Below, in pieces: positions 23,190 to 33,714 of a stretch of 64,000 nucleotides of DNA. The stretch spans positions 116,486 to 180,485 of the forward strand of contig JAOTXU010000005.1 of assembly GCA_029862165.1 (NCBI GenBank), given 5' to 3'. A program made the position numbers and the translations under genes. Position 1 is the first letter of the stretch; each line of letters opens with the position of its first letter. The notes below the pieces were generated by a model. It had not been told where the DNA came from and ran no database searches. It saw nothing but the letters and a program-made list of their open reading frames with translations. This DNA is from Gammaproteobacteria bacterium. Its GTDB lineage: Bacteria > Pseudomonadota > Gammaproteobacteria > Steroidobacterales > JABDKV01.

Positions 23190-26024
23190 ATGTGGTTTAA
23201 GTCAAAGCTTCAACATCCCGATCCCGAGATCCGCCGCGAGCATCTGGAGCACCTGGCTCCGGAAGACGCGCTGTTGCTCGAAATCGCGCAGTCGGATCCA
23301 CACCCGGATGTCCGTGCGGCCGCATTAATGCGGATCATTGATTTACCAACGCTAGAAGAACTCAGCAATAGCGACAACGAAGAACGAGTGCGTAATTTGG
23401 CGGTTAGTCGCCTGCAAGCGTTGATATCCGGGCGCGAGGATCCATCGCCTGCACTCGATACGCGATTGGCGTTTTTCGGAGAATCTGCCGATGACAGACT
23501 GGCCCGTTTTGTCGCGCGCAGTGCACGCGAACCTGAGCTGCGCAAGATTGCGGTAACCAAATTGCTCAAACGGCAGAACGTTCCCGATGTGCAGGACCTT
23601 TTGTGTGAAATTGCAGCTGACGATTCGGTTAGCGAAATTCGGGAAACGGCCGCGGCACCGATCCACGATATCGAGCGCCTGCAAACGTTGTTTGAGAAAA
23701 CACGTGGTCGGGACAAGAGCATCCACCGCCTGGCTCGCGAGAGACTGGAGGCTCTGCAGACACAATGGGACGCACGCGAAAATCTGGACAAATGCTGTAT
23801 CGATGCCGAGCAGCTTGCTGCCAGCCATTTCAGCGCGGATGGAAAAATCGAAGAGGGCCGCTGGTCAAAACTGGCAGGCCAATGGGACCAATACGCCGTT
23901 TTAGTAGAAGCGCCGGATGAATCATTAACAAAGCGCTATGCAGCCGCAAAGCAAGTAGTCGAGAAAAAGCAGCTGGAGATTCGTCAACAGCAAGAGCGCC
24001 GCGCTGAAATTCTTGCTGCCTTGCAGTCGCATCTCACCGACACGGATGTAGAACCTGTCTCCACCCTGACCAGAAAATGGCATGAGCTCGATGAGCCTGT
24101 ACCGGCACAAGCGCGCGAGTTCTCAAAACTGGTAGCAGAGATCACAAAACACGATAGCCAGCGTGAGCGTGACGAGCACCGTGTTGTAGCAAAACGCGCA
24201 ATACTGCAAAAGTTTGAGGATGAAATCGCGGTCGATACACTCCGCAAGGGAGCGCTGAGCCGTTTTGAGAAACGCTGGGAGGCTGCACCGGACCCAGTGG
24301 AAGAGGGTGCAAAAAAGGAGCTACACGAGGCGTTTGCGACGTTACGTGAGAAGACTCGCCTCAAACTGGAAAAACAAACGCAACGTCTGGACGAACGCAT
24401 AGAGCAGGCCAAGCAATTGCTTGATCAGTATGGATCCGCACTTGATGACGGCAAGTTACGCGTCGCAACGTCGGCACATGACAAAGTCGCCAGCTTGCTC
24501 GGCCGGCTTGACGCGCCCGAGAAAATAAAACGCGACTTGCAGCAACGCTTGCGAGCAGGCGAGGCCAAGATGGCCGAGTTGAAGAAATGGCGACATTGGG
24601 GTACAGAGCGTAAACGTGAAGAGTTATGTGAACGCGCCGCGGCACTGTCAACAAGTGACATGAAGATTCCTGCAGTGGCCAAGGCCGTCCGAGAGTGTCG
24701 CGATGCCTGGAAAGCATTGGACAGATCCGACGGTCCGGGCGCAAAGAAGCACTGGCAACGCTTTGACGCGGCGTGCGAGAAAGCATACGAACCCTGTCAG
24801 GCATTTTTTAACGAGCAAAAAGAGAAACGGCAGGAAAACATGAAGGCCCGCGTGCAGATCTGCGAGCGCCTTGAAACTTGCGTGGCAGAAACAGACTGGG
24901 AGGCGCCACCATGGCGCGATCTGGCTGACTTTCTTAAAGACGTACAGGATAAATGGCGTGTTGCCGGATCGGTTGATCGTCGGGAAAAGAACAAAATACA
25001 AAAAAGGTTTGATCAAGCATATGGCGGGATCAATGAGCACATGGGCGTGATGCGTAAACAGGAAATCGAGCGACGCGAGGGGTTGATTGCGAGCGTTAAA
25101 GCCGTGGCGGAAGGTGAAGATGTACGCCAGGCGGTCGAAAAAGCAAAACAGGCGCAACGCGAATGGAAACCTGTGGTGCAGGCGGGTCGTCGCAAGGAGC
25201 AGGAGCTATGGACCCGTTTCCGAGAAGTATGCGACGCGGTATTTGAGCGACGCAAGGAACATTTTGCGGCAGCAGACAACGAACGGACACAGAACCTCGG
25301 TGAGAAGATGGCCGTCTGCGGACAATTGGACGAAATGCTTGCTTCGATTAGTAAGCAGTTGGAGGCCGGTTCCGGTGATAAGGAATTCATCCTTGAAATG
25401 CGCAAAAAAGCCCGGGAACTTAATAGCGGCTGGCGCCGCATCGGACCGGTGCCACGGGGGAAGCGGGATTCGGTCGATAAGCAATTCAATACCAGCCACA
25501 AGAAGCTGGACAAACTGTGCCGACGTTTTGACAAGAACCTCGAGAGACAGGCAATGCAGGGAATGCGTGACGCGGCCAGCTGCTGCGATGAACTGGAATT
25601 GTCAGTCGCAGCCGGCAACAACATCGACGCTGAGGCCGTGGAACAGGCGCAGGCCAAACTGGGTAGCGTGAGCGCCGACAACCCTGTTCTGAAGCGATTG
25701 CAACGGCTAAAAGAAGTAGTAGACGGAAACTCGCAAGCAACCACAGCGATCAGCGAGGCATTGCCCGCGAATCTTGGGATCAAGCGCAACCTTTGTCTCG
25801 AGTTGGAGATAGCGGCCAATATCGATTCGCCTGCCGAGTGTCAGGAAGAGCGCATGCAATACCGCGTGGCGCAATTGTCCGAATCGATGAGTGGCACACG
25901 CAAGCAACTTGGACCTGATGAACTCGAGCGGGTTTGGTATGAAACTGGTCCCGTGCCGAAACAGGAGCAGACTGCGTTGCAAAATCGCTTTAGTCGTGCC
26001 CTGGAGGCGCTCAGCAAGGACTGA
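23190..26024 (+). CDS. DUF349 repeat coiled-coil protein with N-terminal HEAT-like region
   Basis: The 944-residue, highly charged soluble protein begins with HEAT-like repeats (about residues 1-190; LxxxAxDDSVSEIRETA-type helices). It continues with several DUF349 repeats marked by W(K/R) pairs such as WKALDRSDG and WRVAGSVDRREKNK, among long coiled-coil stretches. Proteins of this family occur in gammaproteobacteria without an assigned biochemical role. No signal peptide is seen. Nine bases separate it from the glucosidase gene, so the two may be co-transcribed. Confidence 0.8.
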   Translation: MWFKSKLQHPDPEIRREHLEHLAPEDALLLEIAQSDPHPDVRAAALMRIIDLPTLEELSNSDNEERVRNLAVSRLQALISGREDPSPALDTRLAFFGESADDRLARFVARSAREPELRKIAVTKLLKRQNVPDVQDLLCEIAADDSVSEIRETAAAPIHDIERLQTLFEKTRGRDKSIHRLARERLEALQTQWDARENLDKCCIDAEQLAASHFSADGKIEEGRWSKLAGQWDQYAVLVEAPDESLTKRYAAAKQVVEKKQLEIRQQQERRAEILAALQSHLTDTDVEPVSTLTRKWHELDEPVPAQAREFSKLVAEITKHDSQRERDEHRVVAKRAILQKFEDEIAVDTLRKGALSRFEKRWEAAPDPVEEGAKKELHEAFATLREKTRLKLEKQTQRLDERIEQAKQLLDQYGSALDDGKLRVATSAHDKVASLLGRLDAPEKIKRDLQQRLRAGEAKMAELKKWRHWGTERKREELCERAAALSTSDMKIPAVAKAVRECRDAWKALDRSDGPGAKKHWQRFDAACEKAYEPCQAFFNEQKEKRQENMKARVQICERLETCVAETDWEAPPWRDLADFLKDVQDKWRVAGSVDRREKNKIQKRFDQAYGGINEHMGVMRKQEIERREGLIASVKAVAEGEDVRQAVEKAKQAQREWKPVVQAGRRKEQELWTRFREVCDAVFERRKEHFAAADNERTQNLGEKMAVCGQLDEMLASISKQLEAGSGDKEFILEMRKKARELNSGWRRIGPVPRGKRDSVDKQFNTSHKKLDKLCRRFDKNLERQAMQGMRDAASCCDELELSVAAGNNIDAEAVEQAQAKLGSVSADNPVLKRLQRLKEVVDGNSQATTAISEALPANLGIKRNLCLELEIAANIDSPAECQEERMQYRVAQLSESMSGTRKQLGPDELERVWYETGPVPKQEQTALQNRFSRALEALSKD

Positions 26025-26032
26025 GTGCCCGC

Positions 26033-28678
26033 ATGCGATCGCCTGTCGAAAACAAAGAACGCGAGAGATTACGCCAGCAACACTCTGGTGAAGCTGACTG
26101 GTACCTTTGGGGGCCCTACCTTGCCGAGAGAGCCTGGGGCACGGTACGCGAGGACTACAGTGCTGACAGTGACGCCTGGCATCACTTCCCGTTTGAACAC
26201 GCTCATGCCCGCGCCTATCGTTGGAGCGAGGATGGGCTGGGTGCCATCAGCGATAAAGAGCAACGAGTGTGCTTTGCGCTTTCATTGTGGAACGAACGGG
26301 ATCCGATCCTAAAAGAACGCGCTTTCGGCCTGACAAATTCTCAGGGCAATCGCGGCGAAGAGGTGAAGGAGTACTACTTTTACCTGGACGGCACGCCAAC
26401 ACACAGTTGGATGCGGTACCTGTATAAGTATCCTCAGGAAGCCTATCCTTATTACGAGCTTATCCAGCGCAATGGCTCACGCAAGCGCAGTGACCCGAGT
26501 TTTGGCCTGATCGATACCGGGATTTTTGAGAAAGGTTACTGGGACGTCCTGGTGACCTACGCAAAACTAAGTCCGGAGCAGATGTATATCCGGATCGCTG
26601 CGACCAATCGAGGCGACAACCGGGCCGCATTGCATCTGCTGCCGACTTTGTGGTTCAGAAATACGTGGGCCTGGAGCGGGCGGCGGCCCACCTCATTGAT
26701 CCGGCAAAGCAACAGGCAGGTAAAAGGCGTCGCCTGGTCAGTTGATATAGATGACCAAGCACTGAATGGCTATCAGCTCGCCGGTCATCAGAGTGCCAGC
26801 CTGCTTTTTACCGATAACGAAACAAACACGGAGCGGTTGTGGGGCGAGTCCGGACCCAAATACACGAAAGATGCGTTCAATCGTTTCATTGTTGACGGAG
26901 AAGCCGGGGCATTACGCGAAAACAGCGGGACGCGTTTTGCAGCTGCGCGCCGAATCGAAGCCATGCCCGGCGAAACGCAGTATTTCGATCTTTGGCTGGG
27001 GCGTGAGCAATCACATGCACCATTTTCAGCGATTGAGCGGACACTGACGCAGCGTCGTGCCGAAGCCGATGGCTTTTACGACGCGCTGCAGCCACGGGCC
27101 ACTACTCAGGATCATCGGATTGTTCGGCAGGCACTGGCAGGCATGACCTGGGGCAAGCAGTTCTATAATTACGATGTCAATCGCTGGTTGGAAGGCGATC
27201 AAGTCAAACCACCCGAAAAACGCAAGCGCGGTCGCAACAGTGCCTGGCGCCATATGCGTGCGGGCGACATCATCAGCATGCCCGACACCTGGGAGTATCC
27301 CTGGTTTGCGGCCTGGGACCTGGCTTATCAATCTGGCCCGCTGGCCCTGACCGACATGGGTTTTGCAAAACAACAGCTCGAACTGTTGTTGGGCGAGCGC
27401 TATCTGCATCCCACCGGCAGCATTCCAGCGTATGAATGGAATTTTGGCGACGTGAACCCACCCGTACACGCGGCATTTGCCTTGCGTCTTTTTCGCAGCG
27501 ACCGCGCCCGCAACGGCGTGGCTGATTACTCTTTCTTGCGCCGGGTATTCCACAAAATGCTGTTGAACTACGCCTGGTGGCTCAATCGCAAAGACGTGGA
27601 TGGGCAAAATCTCTTCAACGGTGGTTTTCTTGGGCTGGATAATATCTCGGTATTCGATCGATCGAGATCACCGCTACCCGATGGCTACAAACTGGTACAG
27701 GCAGATGCAACCGGATGGATGGCCAACTACGCGTTAAACATGACAGTCATCGCATTGGAAATTTCTGCCGTGCAACCGGACTACGAAGCGATCGCGATTC
27801 AATGCTACGAACAGTTTCTGTCAATTGCCGAGTCGATCTCGGGTTACGATCATGTTGGGTTGTCCTTGTGGGATGAGTCCGACGGCTTTTTCAAAGATGT
27901 TGTTGTCGGACCGGATGGCGCCCGCCATCCCCTGGATGTCTACTCCTGGGTTGGCCTAATTCCCTTGTTTGCCTGTGTAGTCATAGGCCCGGGTCTGCTC
28001 GAGGCTGCACCGGCCTTTCGTAGAATGCTTGAGGAACACAGGGGCGGTCGGGTGCACGGGCATTTCGTCAGTGAATGTCCACATACCGACAACACACGTG
28101 GCGAGCATTTACTTGCACTGGTTAATCGCGACATGCTCACACGTATTCTCGCTCGTGTACTTGACGAGGAACAGTTCTTGTCGCCATATGGTATTCGCAG
28201 CCTGAGCCGGTTTCATGCCGAAAATCACCCGGTAGGGAGTGTTCCCGGGGTTGGCGAGTTGTATATCGAATACGTACCAGGCGAGGCCAACAGTCCGATG
28301 TATGGTGGCAACTCCAACTGGCGCGGACCGGTCTGGCTGCCAACCAATTATTCGCTCATCGTGGCCCTGGAACGTTATCACCGTTATCTTGGTGCTGAGT
28401 TTACTGTGCCGTCTCCCGACGGCAGTGGTCGCACGATGACACTAAAAGCCGTTGCAGACCTGATTGCAGATCGTCTGGTCGATCTTTATCGTCGTGACGG
28501 ACAGGGCAATCTTCCGGCAATGCGGCCTGACAGTCCGTTTCAGAACGATCCACATTGGCAAGAACTCTGTCTTTTCTATGAGTACTTCCATGCCGAGACC
28601 GGCCGTGGACTGGGGGCAGCTCACCAAACCGGCTGGACGGGCTTGCTGGCCAACCTGGTCATGCGCTGCTACCGCTAG
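26033..28678 (+). CDS. Large GH63-like (MGH1-type) glucosidase
   Basis: The 881-residue protein lacks a signal peptide. It resembles the bacterial GH63-related glucosidases with an (alpha/alpha)6 barrel: an N-terminal beta-domain (ERAWGTVREDYS, WNERDPILKERAFGL), then the catalytic part with DTWEYPWFAAWDLA around residues 420-435, and NSNWRGPVWLPTNY near the C-terminus. The substrate is not clear from sequence; alpha-glucosides or glucosylglycerate-like compounds are possible. It may be an operon partner of the DUF349 gene upstream. Confidence 0.75.
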   Translation: MRSPVENKERERLRQQHSGEADWYLWGPYLAERAWGTVREDYSADSDAWHHFPFEHAHARAYRWSEDGLGAISDKEQRVCFALSLWNERDPILKERAFGLTNSQGNRGEEVKEYYFYLDGTPTHSWMRYLYKYPQEAYPYYELIQRNGSRKRSDPSFGLIDTGIFEKGYWDVLVTYAKLSPEQMYIRIAATNRGDNRAALHLLPTLWFRNTWAWSGRRPTSLIRQSNRQVKGVAWSVDIDDQALNGYQLAGHQSASLLFTDNETNTERLWGESGPKYTKDAFNRFIVDGEAGALRENSGTRFAAARRIEAMPGETQYFDLWLGREQSHAPFSAIERTLTQRRAEADGFYDALQPRATTQDHRIVRQALAGMTWGKQFYNYDVNRWLEGDQVKPPEKRKRGRNSAWRHMRAGDIISMPDTWEYPWFAAWDLAYQSGPLALTDMGFAKQQLELLLGERYLHPTGSIPAYEWNFGDVNPPVHAAFALRLFRSDRARNGVADYSFLRRVFHKMLLNYAWWLNRKDVDGQNLFNGGFLGLDNISVFDRSRSPLPDGYKLVQADATGWMANYALNMTVIALEISAVQPDYEAIAIQCYEQFLSIAESISGYDHVGLSLWDESDGFFKDVVVGPDGARHPLDVYSWVGLIPLFACVVIGPGLLEAAPAFRRMLEEHRGGRVHGHFVSECPHTDNTRGEHLLALVNRDMLTRILARVLDEEQFLSPYGIRSLSRFHAENHPVGSVPGVGELYIEYVPGEANSPMYGGNSNWRGPVWLPTNYSLIVALERYHRYLGAEFTVPSPDGSGRTMTLKAVADLIADRLVDLYRRDGQGNLPAMRPDSPFQNDPHWQELCLFYEYFHAETGRGLGAAHQTGWTGLLANLVMRCYR

Positions 28679-28802
28679 ACTCGTTCTGCAAAAAGCTCAT
28701 AATGCTTTGTTTTTATAGGGCAAGAAAATACACCAGCAGCATAAAGTCCCGGCCCTAAACGCCGTTAAATAGTGCAGAACACGTGAACGCATGGGAAGAA
28801 GG

Positions 28803-29174
28803 ATGATTAAGGGATTTTCGGGTCCAAATCTCAACTCGATGATTGGTGTCCTCAACCGCTCGTTGAAACACAATTCACCGGGGCACAGCCTGCAAGCGAT
28901 GCCGGTCACGGGACACGGGAATCACCCGGCCCAGGCAGCGGTTGCATCATTCGGAACCTTGGCGCCGTATGAGAAACCGTTACCGGTAACGCCCGTGCCG
29001 CCAGACGCACCGCCATCGCCGCCAGTCGACTACATCATGAATGACCAAATAGGGACAGCATTTTTTACCGGCACCGCCGACGATCAGTTCAATACCGAAG
29101 TGGATTTAGATACCGACGACATCGTCAGCTTTGGCGATCTAATGCTGCTACAGACTAAACTCGAAACCGTATAA
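28803..29174 (+). CDS. Hypothetical small protein
   Basis: This 123-residue reading frame (ATG 28803, or 127 residues from ATG 28791) is not recognised. The middle is Pro-rich (PVTPVPPDAPPSPP), and the end is acidic with short hydrophobic stretches and no signal peptide or membrane helix. The ribosome-binding sites are poor at both starts. The composition is compatible with a real, poorly conserved gene, but it could be non-coding. Confidence 0.45.
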   Translation: MIKGFSGPNLNSMIGVLNRSLKHNSPGHSLQAMPVTGHGNHPAQAAVASFGTLAPYEKPLPVTPVPPDAPPSPPVDYIMNDQIGTAFFTGTADDQFNTEVDLDTDDIVSFGDLMLLQTKLETV

Positions 29175-29319
29175 AGTCAGCCAGCAACCCCGCGGCCCGC
29201 GCCACCCGGCAACACCACCTGCTTAAAGCCTCTACGAATATATCAATGTCACTGAATGCACGTCTTTTTCGTCCTTGATTCAATCACCGGCTGCAGGCTT
29301 TGTTATAGTCGTGTGTCTG

Positions 29320-30561
29320 ATGCGACGTGCAATAATTATTATTCTGGATTCATTTGGAATCGGCGCCACCGATGACGCCGATCGTTTTGGCGACACCGGC
29401 GCCAACACACTCGGCAATATCGCGCGATTTCGTCAGGCCATCGGCGGACTCAAGCTGCCAAATCTCGCGCGTCTGGGGCTCATGCGGGCTGCCAAAGAAA
29501 GTTGTGGCGAGTATCCCCTCGCCTGTGACACAGAGACCGACATCATTGGTGCCTACGGTCACGCGGCGGAACTCAGCAGCGGCAAGGACACACCCAGCGG
29601 TCATTGGGAAATTGCCGGTGTACCCGTGCTTTTCGAATGGGGGTATTTTCGCGCCGACAAAAACACCTTTCCACCGGATTTACTGCAGTCACTAATCGAG
29701 GAATGCAAGCTGCCGGGCGTGCTGGGGAATCGTCATGCCTCTGGAACGGTGATCATCAAGGAACTTGGCGAAGAACACATGCGCAGTGGGAAGCCAATCG
29801 TCTACACGTCTGCAGACAGCGTGTTCCAGATTGCCGCCCATGAGGAATCCTTTGGGCTGAAGCACCTCTACGCGGTGTGCGATGTAGCCCGGGTGCTGGT
29901 TGATGAATACAACATTGGTCGCGTCATTGCGCGCCCATTCATCGGCACGGCGTCCGATAATTTCGAACGAACAGGGAATCGTCGTGACATAGCTGTGCCA
30001 CCACCGGAAGTGACATTGCTGGACAAACTGGTGGCAGACGGGGGTTCGGTCATTGGTATTGGCAAGATACCGGACATATTTGCACATCGGGGAATTACGA
30101 AAAAAGTTAAGGCGACCGGGAATGCCGCATTGGTTGACGCCACACTGGCAGAGATGCGTGAAGCGCCAGATCGATCCATTGTATTTACGAACCTGGTTGA
30201 TTTCGACATGCTCTATGGTCACCGTCGTGACCCGGCCGGATATGCCGATGCCTTGGAATACTTCGATGGACGCCTACCGGAGATTATCGACGCAATGGGT
30301 GAGGACGACTTGCTGATTCTGAGCGCAGATCATGGCTGCGATCCAACCTGGCCGGGCAGTGATCACACCCGTGAGCACATCCCGGTCCTCGTTTACGGTA
30401 ACGCCATTGAAGCCGGTTCTTTAGGGCGGCGCGAAACTTTCGCGGATATCGGTCAGAGTCTGGCCGGTTTCTTCGGGTTATCGGCTATGGATTTCGGGGT
30501 TTCCTTTTTAGCATCGAGTCCCTCGCCCAGCGAGGGGACGGGTAGTGCGGCGGGCAACTAG
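29320..30561 (+). CDS. deoB: DeoB, phosphopentomutase
   Basis: The 413-residue protein belongs to the alkaline-phosphatase superfamily. The N-terminus [15 protein letters not shown] fixes the start at ATG 29320; an earlier GTG/ATG would add residues unlike the family. DTGANTLG carries the catalytic Thr region, and [19 protein letters not shown] is split between the two metal sites. It converts (deoxy)ribose 1-phosphate from nucleoside phosphorolysis to the 5-phosphate used by DeoC. Its stop overlaps the stop of the convergent amidohydrolase gene (CTAG, 30558-30561). Confidence 0.95.
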   Translation: MRRAIIIILDSFGIGATDDADRFGDTGANTLGNIARFRQAIGGLKLPNLARLGLMRAAKESCGEYPLACDTETDIIGAYGHAAELSSGKDTPSGHWEIAGVPVLFEWGYFRADKNTFPPDLLQSLIEECKLPGVLGNRHASGTVIIKELGEEHMRSGKPIVYTSADSVFQIAAHEESFGLKHLYAVCDVARVLVDEYNIGRVIARPFIGTASDNFERTGNRRDIAVPPPEVTLLDKLVADGGSVIGIGKIPDIFAHRGITKKVKATGNAALVDATLAEMREAPDRSIVFTNLVDFDMLYGHRRDPAGYADALEYFDGRLPEIIDAMGEDDLLILSADHGCDPTWPGSDHTREHIPVLVYGNAIEAGSLGRRETFADIGQSLAGFFGLSAMDFGVSFLASSPSPSEGTGSAAGN

Positions 30562-31973
30562 TCCGGATACAGACCCTCGGCGATTTTATCAGCAAGGCGT
30601 GTCGCTTCCTCACGTAGCTTTTCGCCATCGAGCGTCAATACTTCGCGGTTGCGCATCAGAATTTTTCCGTCCACGATAACCGTCGTGACGTCGTGTTCGT
30701 CAGCCACGTATACCAGATGCGAGATGACGTCAAAAAGGGGCACGAATGTCAGGTCGGATATCGAGACCTGGATCAGATCAGCCCGCAAACCGGCCCGGAG
30801 CTCACCCACCTGATCTGCCAAACCCACCGCGGCAGCACCACCGGATGTTGCCATGTTAAGTACGGTGCCTGCAGCCAGCACAGTCGGATCCATCCTGCTG
30901 ACTTTTGCCAGTAAGGCTGCAAGGCGAATTTCCTCCCACATGTCCAGGTCATTGTTGCTGGCCGCGCCATCGGTACCCAAACCGACCAGCACACCTTCGG
31001 CAAGCATGTCGACAACGGGGGAAATACCGGACGCAATTTTCATATTTGAAGTCGGGTTATGTATGACACCCACTTTTCGGGCAGCCAGCGTGTGTTGGTC
31101 GGTCTCTGTCGGCCAAACCACATGTGCGGCAATCGTGTGGTTGTCAAAGAACTTGAGTTTGTCCAACAGCTCGGTTGAGGTGCTATCGAAATTCTTGCGA
31201 GTGACCTCGACTTCATAGGGTGATTCGGACAAGTGAATCGACACCGGTACGCCGACTTCCGCGGCGGCGTCACGCACCTTACGCACCCATTCGGCCGGCA
31301 GTGTATAGACCGAATGCGCCGCGATGGCCGGAGTAATTCTGCTGTTGCGGCCCTTCCAGCGACGAGCAAAATCACGCGCCTGCTCCAGGGACTGTTGGCC
31401 GTTTGCTGCGTCCGGACTTTGCTGATCGATTACGGTCGGTGCAACGATCGCGCGCAGCCCACACCGCTCCACGGCCTCCGCCACGGCGTCTGGAAAATAA
31501 TAGAGATCTACAAAGGTCGTTGTTCCGCCACGAATCATTTCCCAGCAGGCAAGCTCTGTGCCGATGCGCACAAACTCCGCATCCACATAACGTACTTCAG
31601 CCGGAAAAATAAATTCAGTCAGCCATTGCATTAGCTCCAGATCGTCAGCAACGCCACGCAGCAGGCTCATCGCCGCATGGGTGTGACCATTGATCAGACC
31701 CGGCATGACTACGGTTCCCTTATCGGACAGGGTAGTGCGCGCCGAATAACGTCCCGCCAGCTCGGCAGCCGGACCGACTGCCACGATCTGACCAGCGTCA
31801 ATAGCGACGGCGCCATCCGCGATTAACTCATCACCTACCATGGTCAGGACGTAGTCGGCATTAACGATCATGTCGATGGAATCGGCCGGCCCGGTCGCTA
31901 CGGAACCCTGGCTGGCGCAGGCTGCCACGACGATTGCCATGATCAATGCAGATAGCAAATGGTGGATCTTCAT
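30558..31973 (-). CDS. MTA/SAH-deaminase-family amidohydrolase, lipoprotein form
   Basis: The 471-residue product starts at ATG 31973 and begins with a lipoprotein signal ending VVAAC. The rest is a metal-dependent amidohydrolase barrel: GHTH metal ligands near residue 100, HLSE, HVVW and [16 protein letters not shown], a combination typical of 5-methylthioadenosine/S-adenosylhomocysteine deaminases (MtaD). Members of that group are normally cytoplasmic, so an exported, membrane-anchored form is unusual. It is divergent from deoD with about 100 bases between, and probably deaminates adenosine-type nucleosides outside the cytoplasm. The substrate is inference. Confidence 0.85.
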   Translation of the reverse strand: MKIHHLLSALIMAIVVAACASQGSVATGPADSIDMIVNADYVLTMVGDELIADGAVAIDAGQIVAVGPAAELAGRYSARTTLSDKGTVVMPGLINGHTHAAMSLLRGVADDLELMQWLTEFIFPAEVRYVDAEFVRIGTELACWEMIRGGTTTFVDLYYFPDAVAEAVERCGLRAIVAPTVIDQQSPDAANGQQSLEQARDFARRWKGRNSRITPAIAAHSVYTLPAEWVRKVRDAAAEVGVPVSIHLSESPYEVEVTRKNFDSTSTELLDKLKFFDNHTIAAHVVWPTETDQHTLAARKVGVIHNPTSNMKIASGISPVVDMLAEGVLVGLGTDGAASNNDLDMWEEIRLAALLAKVSRMDPTVLAAGTVLNMATSGGAAAVGLADQVGELRAGLRADLIQVSISDLTFVPLFDVISHLVYVADEHDVTTVIVDGKILMRNREVLTLDGEKLREEATRLADKIAEGLYPD

Positions 31974-32075
31974 TGCGGTGTCACCAGGTTGAATAGGCGG
32001 CCGATGATAACCAGTTTCAGAGGCGGAAGAAAACGTGAGACAATGTCCTGCAGCCTTATATTCCCAACAGGTGAC
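31974..32075. promoter_or_regulatory. Divergent promoter region of the amidohydrolase and deoD operon
   Basis: These 102 bases separate the divergent starts at 31973 and 32076 and must hold both promoters if the genes are transcribed independently. AGGTGA at 32069-32074 is the ribosome-binding site of deoD. I see no clear -10/-35 pair or operator. Confidence 0.4.
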
Positions 32076-32789
32076 ATGTCCACCAAACACATGAATGCGG
32101 CCCGAGGCGATTTCGCCGAAACGGTCCTGATGCCGGGCGATCCCCTGCGTGCCCAGTACATAGCAGAGACCTATCTCGACGATGCGCGCCAGGTGACCGA
32201 TGTGCGGAATATGCTGGGATTTACTGGTGCTTATCGGGGCATACCCGTGTCTGTTATGGCGCACGGGATGGGTATTCCGTCGTTGTCGATATACGTGACC
32301 GAATTGATGACCGAGTACGGAGCTAAACGCATAATCCGGGTGGGTAGCTGCGGAACCGTGAATGCGGGTACTCAACTGCGGGACATTATTATCGCGATGG
32401 GCGCCTGCACTGATTCGAGTGTCAATCGTGTGCGATTTGGTGGCTATGACTATGCGTGTATCGCGAGTTTTGAACTTTTGCAAAACGCCGTAAGAGTGGC
32501 CACCGAACACAAGGTACGCTATCAGGTGGGCAATATCTTTTCAGCCGACCTTTTTTATACGGCAGATGTCCCGATGTTCGACACGATGGAAAAATTCAAC
32601 ATACTGGGTCTGGAGATGGAAGCAGCTGGTCTTTACGCGCTCGCAGCCGAACACGGCGTGGATGCGCTGGCCATTTGCACGGTGAGCGACAACATCCGTA
32701 CCGGCGCAGCGCTCACTGCGGATGAACGTAGTTCGACTTTCGATGAGATGATCAAAATTGCTTTGGATACGGTGGTGATCAGTGTCTGA
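32076..32789 (+). CDS. deoD: DeoD, purine-nucleoside phosphorylase
   Basis: The 237-residue product is nearly the length of E. coli DeoD (239). I chose ATG 32076 because AGGTGA precedes it and the family N-terminus ([21 protein letters not shown]) starts there. The PNP/UDP signature RVGSCGTV is present, as is the active-site Asp region SDN. It phosphorolyses purine (deoxy)nucleosides to base plus (deoxy)ribose 1-phosphate. It is the first gene of deoD-deoC-ALDH-ALDH'-pnuC-nadR. Confidence 0.95.
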   Translation: MSTKHMNAARGDFAETVLMPGDPLRAQYIAETYLDDARQVTDVRNMLGFTGAYRGIPVSVMAHGMGIPSLSIYVTELMTEYGAKRIIRVGSCGTVNAGTQLRDIIIAMGACTDSSVNRVRFGGYDYACIASFELLQNAVRVATEHKVRYQVGNIFSADLFYTADVPMFDTMEKFNILGLEMEAAGLYALAAEHGVDALAICTVSDNIRTGAALTADERSSTFDEMIKIALDTVVISV

Positions 32790-33711
32790 GCCTGCATTAC
32801 ACGTAAAGCCATCGCTCGTCCCTGACCTGAACCGCGTGCCCCCTGTGGACGAGGTAGGCGTGATCGAGCGCACTACGCGATTTTGCAAGCGCAGTATCAA
32901 GAAAGACTCCAAGATCGAAGCGCTGAAGCTGGCGCTCAGCATGATCGACCTGACTACGCTCGAAGGGCAGGATACGCCCGGTAAAGTTCGCCAGCTGTGC
33001 CAAAAAGCCATCCATTTGCACGACACACTTGACGATTTGCCGCATGTGGCGGCTGTATGTGTTTATCCGACCATGGTCGGTGTGGCAAAAAACGCGTTGA
33101 CCGGGCATGACATCAATGTTGCTTCGGTCGCGACAGCTTTCCCCAGCGGCATGGCGCCGCGCGCGGTGAAATTGGAAGATACACGCATGGCCGTCGGCGA
33201 TGGTGCCGACGAAATTGATATGGTCATTTCCCGCGGCGCCTTTTTGCAAGGCGAGTATGGTCTGGTATTTGAGGAAATAGCCGCCATCAAGGAAGCCTGT
33301 GGTGACGCCCATCTAAAGGTCATACTGGAAACCGGGGAGCTCGGAACGCTGGATCGAGTGCGGCGCGCCAGTGTGCTTGCGATGCACGCGGGAGCCGATT
33401 TCATAAAGACCTCAACCGGAAAAATACAACCGGCAGCAACGATGCCGGTTACGCTGGTCATGTTGCAGGCGATACGTGATTACTACTACGAGACAGATCG
33501 GCGCGTAGGCATGAAACCCGCCGGTGGCATATCCAAGGCTAAACAGGCAATACAGTATCTGGTCATGTTGCACGAAACCCTAGGCAACGACTGGATGACA
33601 CCCGATTTGTTCCGGTTCGGCGCCAGTTCGCTGGCTAACGATGTTTTGATGCAGTTGCAAAAACAAAAGACCGGTGCCTATCAGTCAGCCGATTATTTTT
33701 CCAAGGACTGA
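32782..33711 (+). CDS. deoC: DeoC, deoxyribose-phosphate aldolase
   Basis: The 309-residue protein is the longer class I DERA type. The Schiff-base lysine is K209 in DFIKTSTGK and the second catalytic lysine is K245 in GMKPAGG. It splits 2-deoxyribose 5-phosphate into acetaldehyde and glyceraldehyde 3-phosphate. The GTG start at 32782 overlaps the end of deoD by eight bases. The acetaldehyde is presumably oxidised by the dehydrogenase encoded four bases downstream. Confidence 0.95.
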   Translation: MSEPALHVKPSLVPDLNRVPPVDEVGVIERTTRFCKRSIKKDSKIEALKLALSMIDLTTLEGQDTPGKVRQLCQKAIHLHDTLDDLPHVAAVCVYPTMVGVAKNALTGHDINVASVATAFPSGMAPRAVKLEDTRMAVGDGADEIDMVISRGAFLQGEYGLVFEEIAAIKEACGDAHLKVILETGELGTLDRVRRASVLAMHAGADFIKTSTGKIQPAATMPVTLVMLQAIRDYYYETDRRVGMKPAGGISKAKQAIQYLVMLHETLGNDWMTPDLFRFGASSLANDVLMQLQKQKTGAYQSADYFSKD

Positions 33712-33714
33712 GTT

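Noticed and set aside
25013-25819. 268-codon open frame on the minus strand
   Set aside because: Antisense to the DUF349 gene, Ser/Arg-rich low-complexity translation typical of a shadow frame.
29275-29319. Upstream start for DeoB
   Set aside because: The extra 15 residues are unlike the family; [15 protein letters not shown] is the normal N-terminus.
29275-29319. Sigma-70 promoter of deoB using TATAGT near 29304
   Set aside because: The nearest TTGATT is 23 bases upstream and closer hexamers do not resemble a -35 element.
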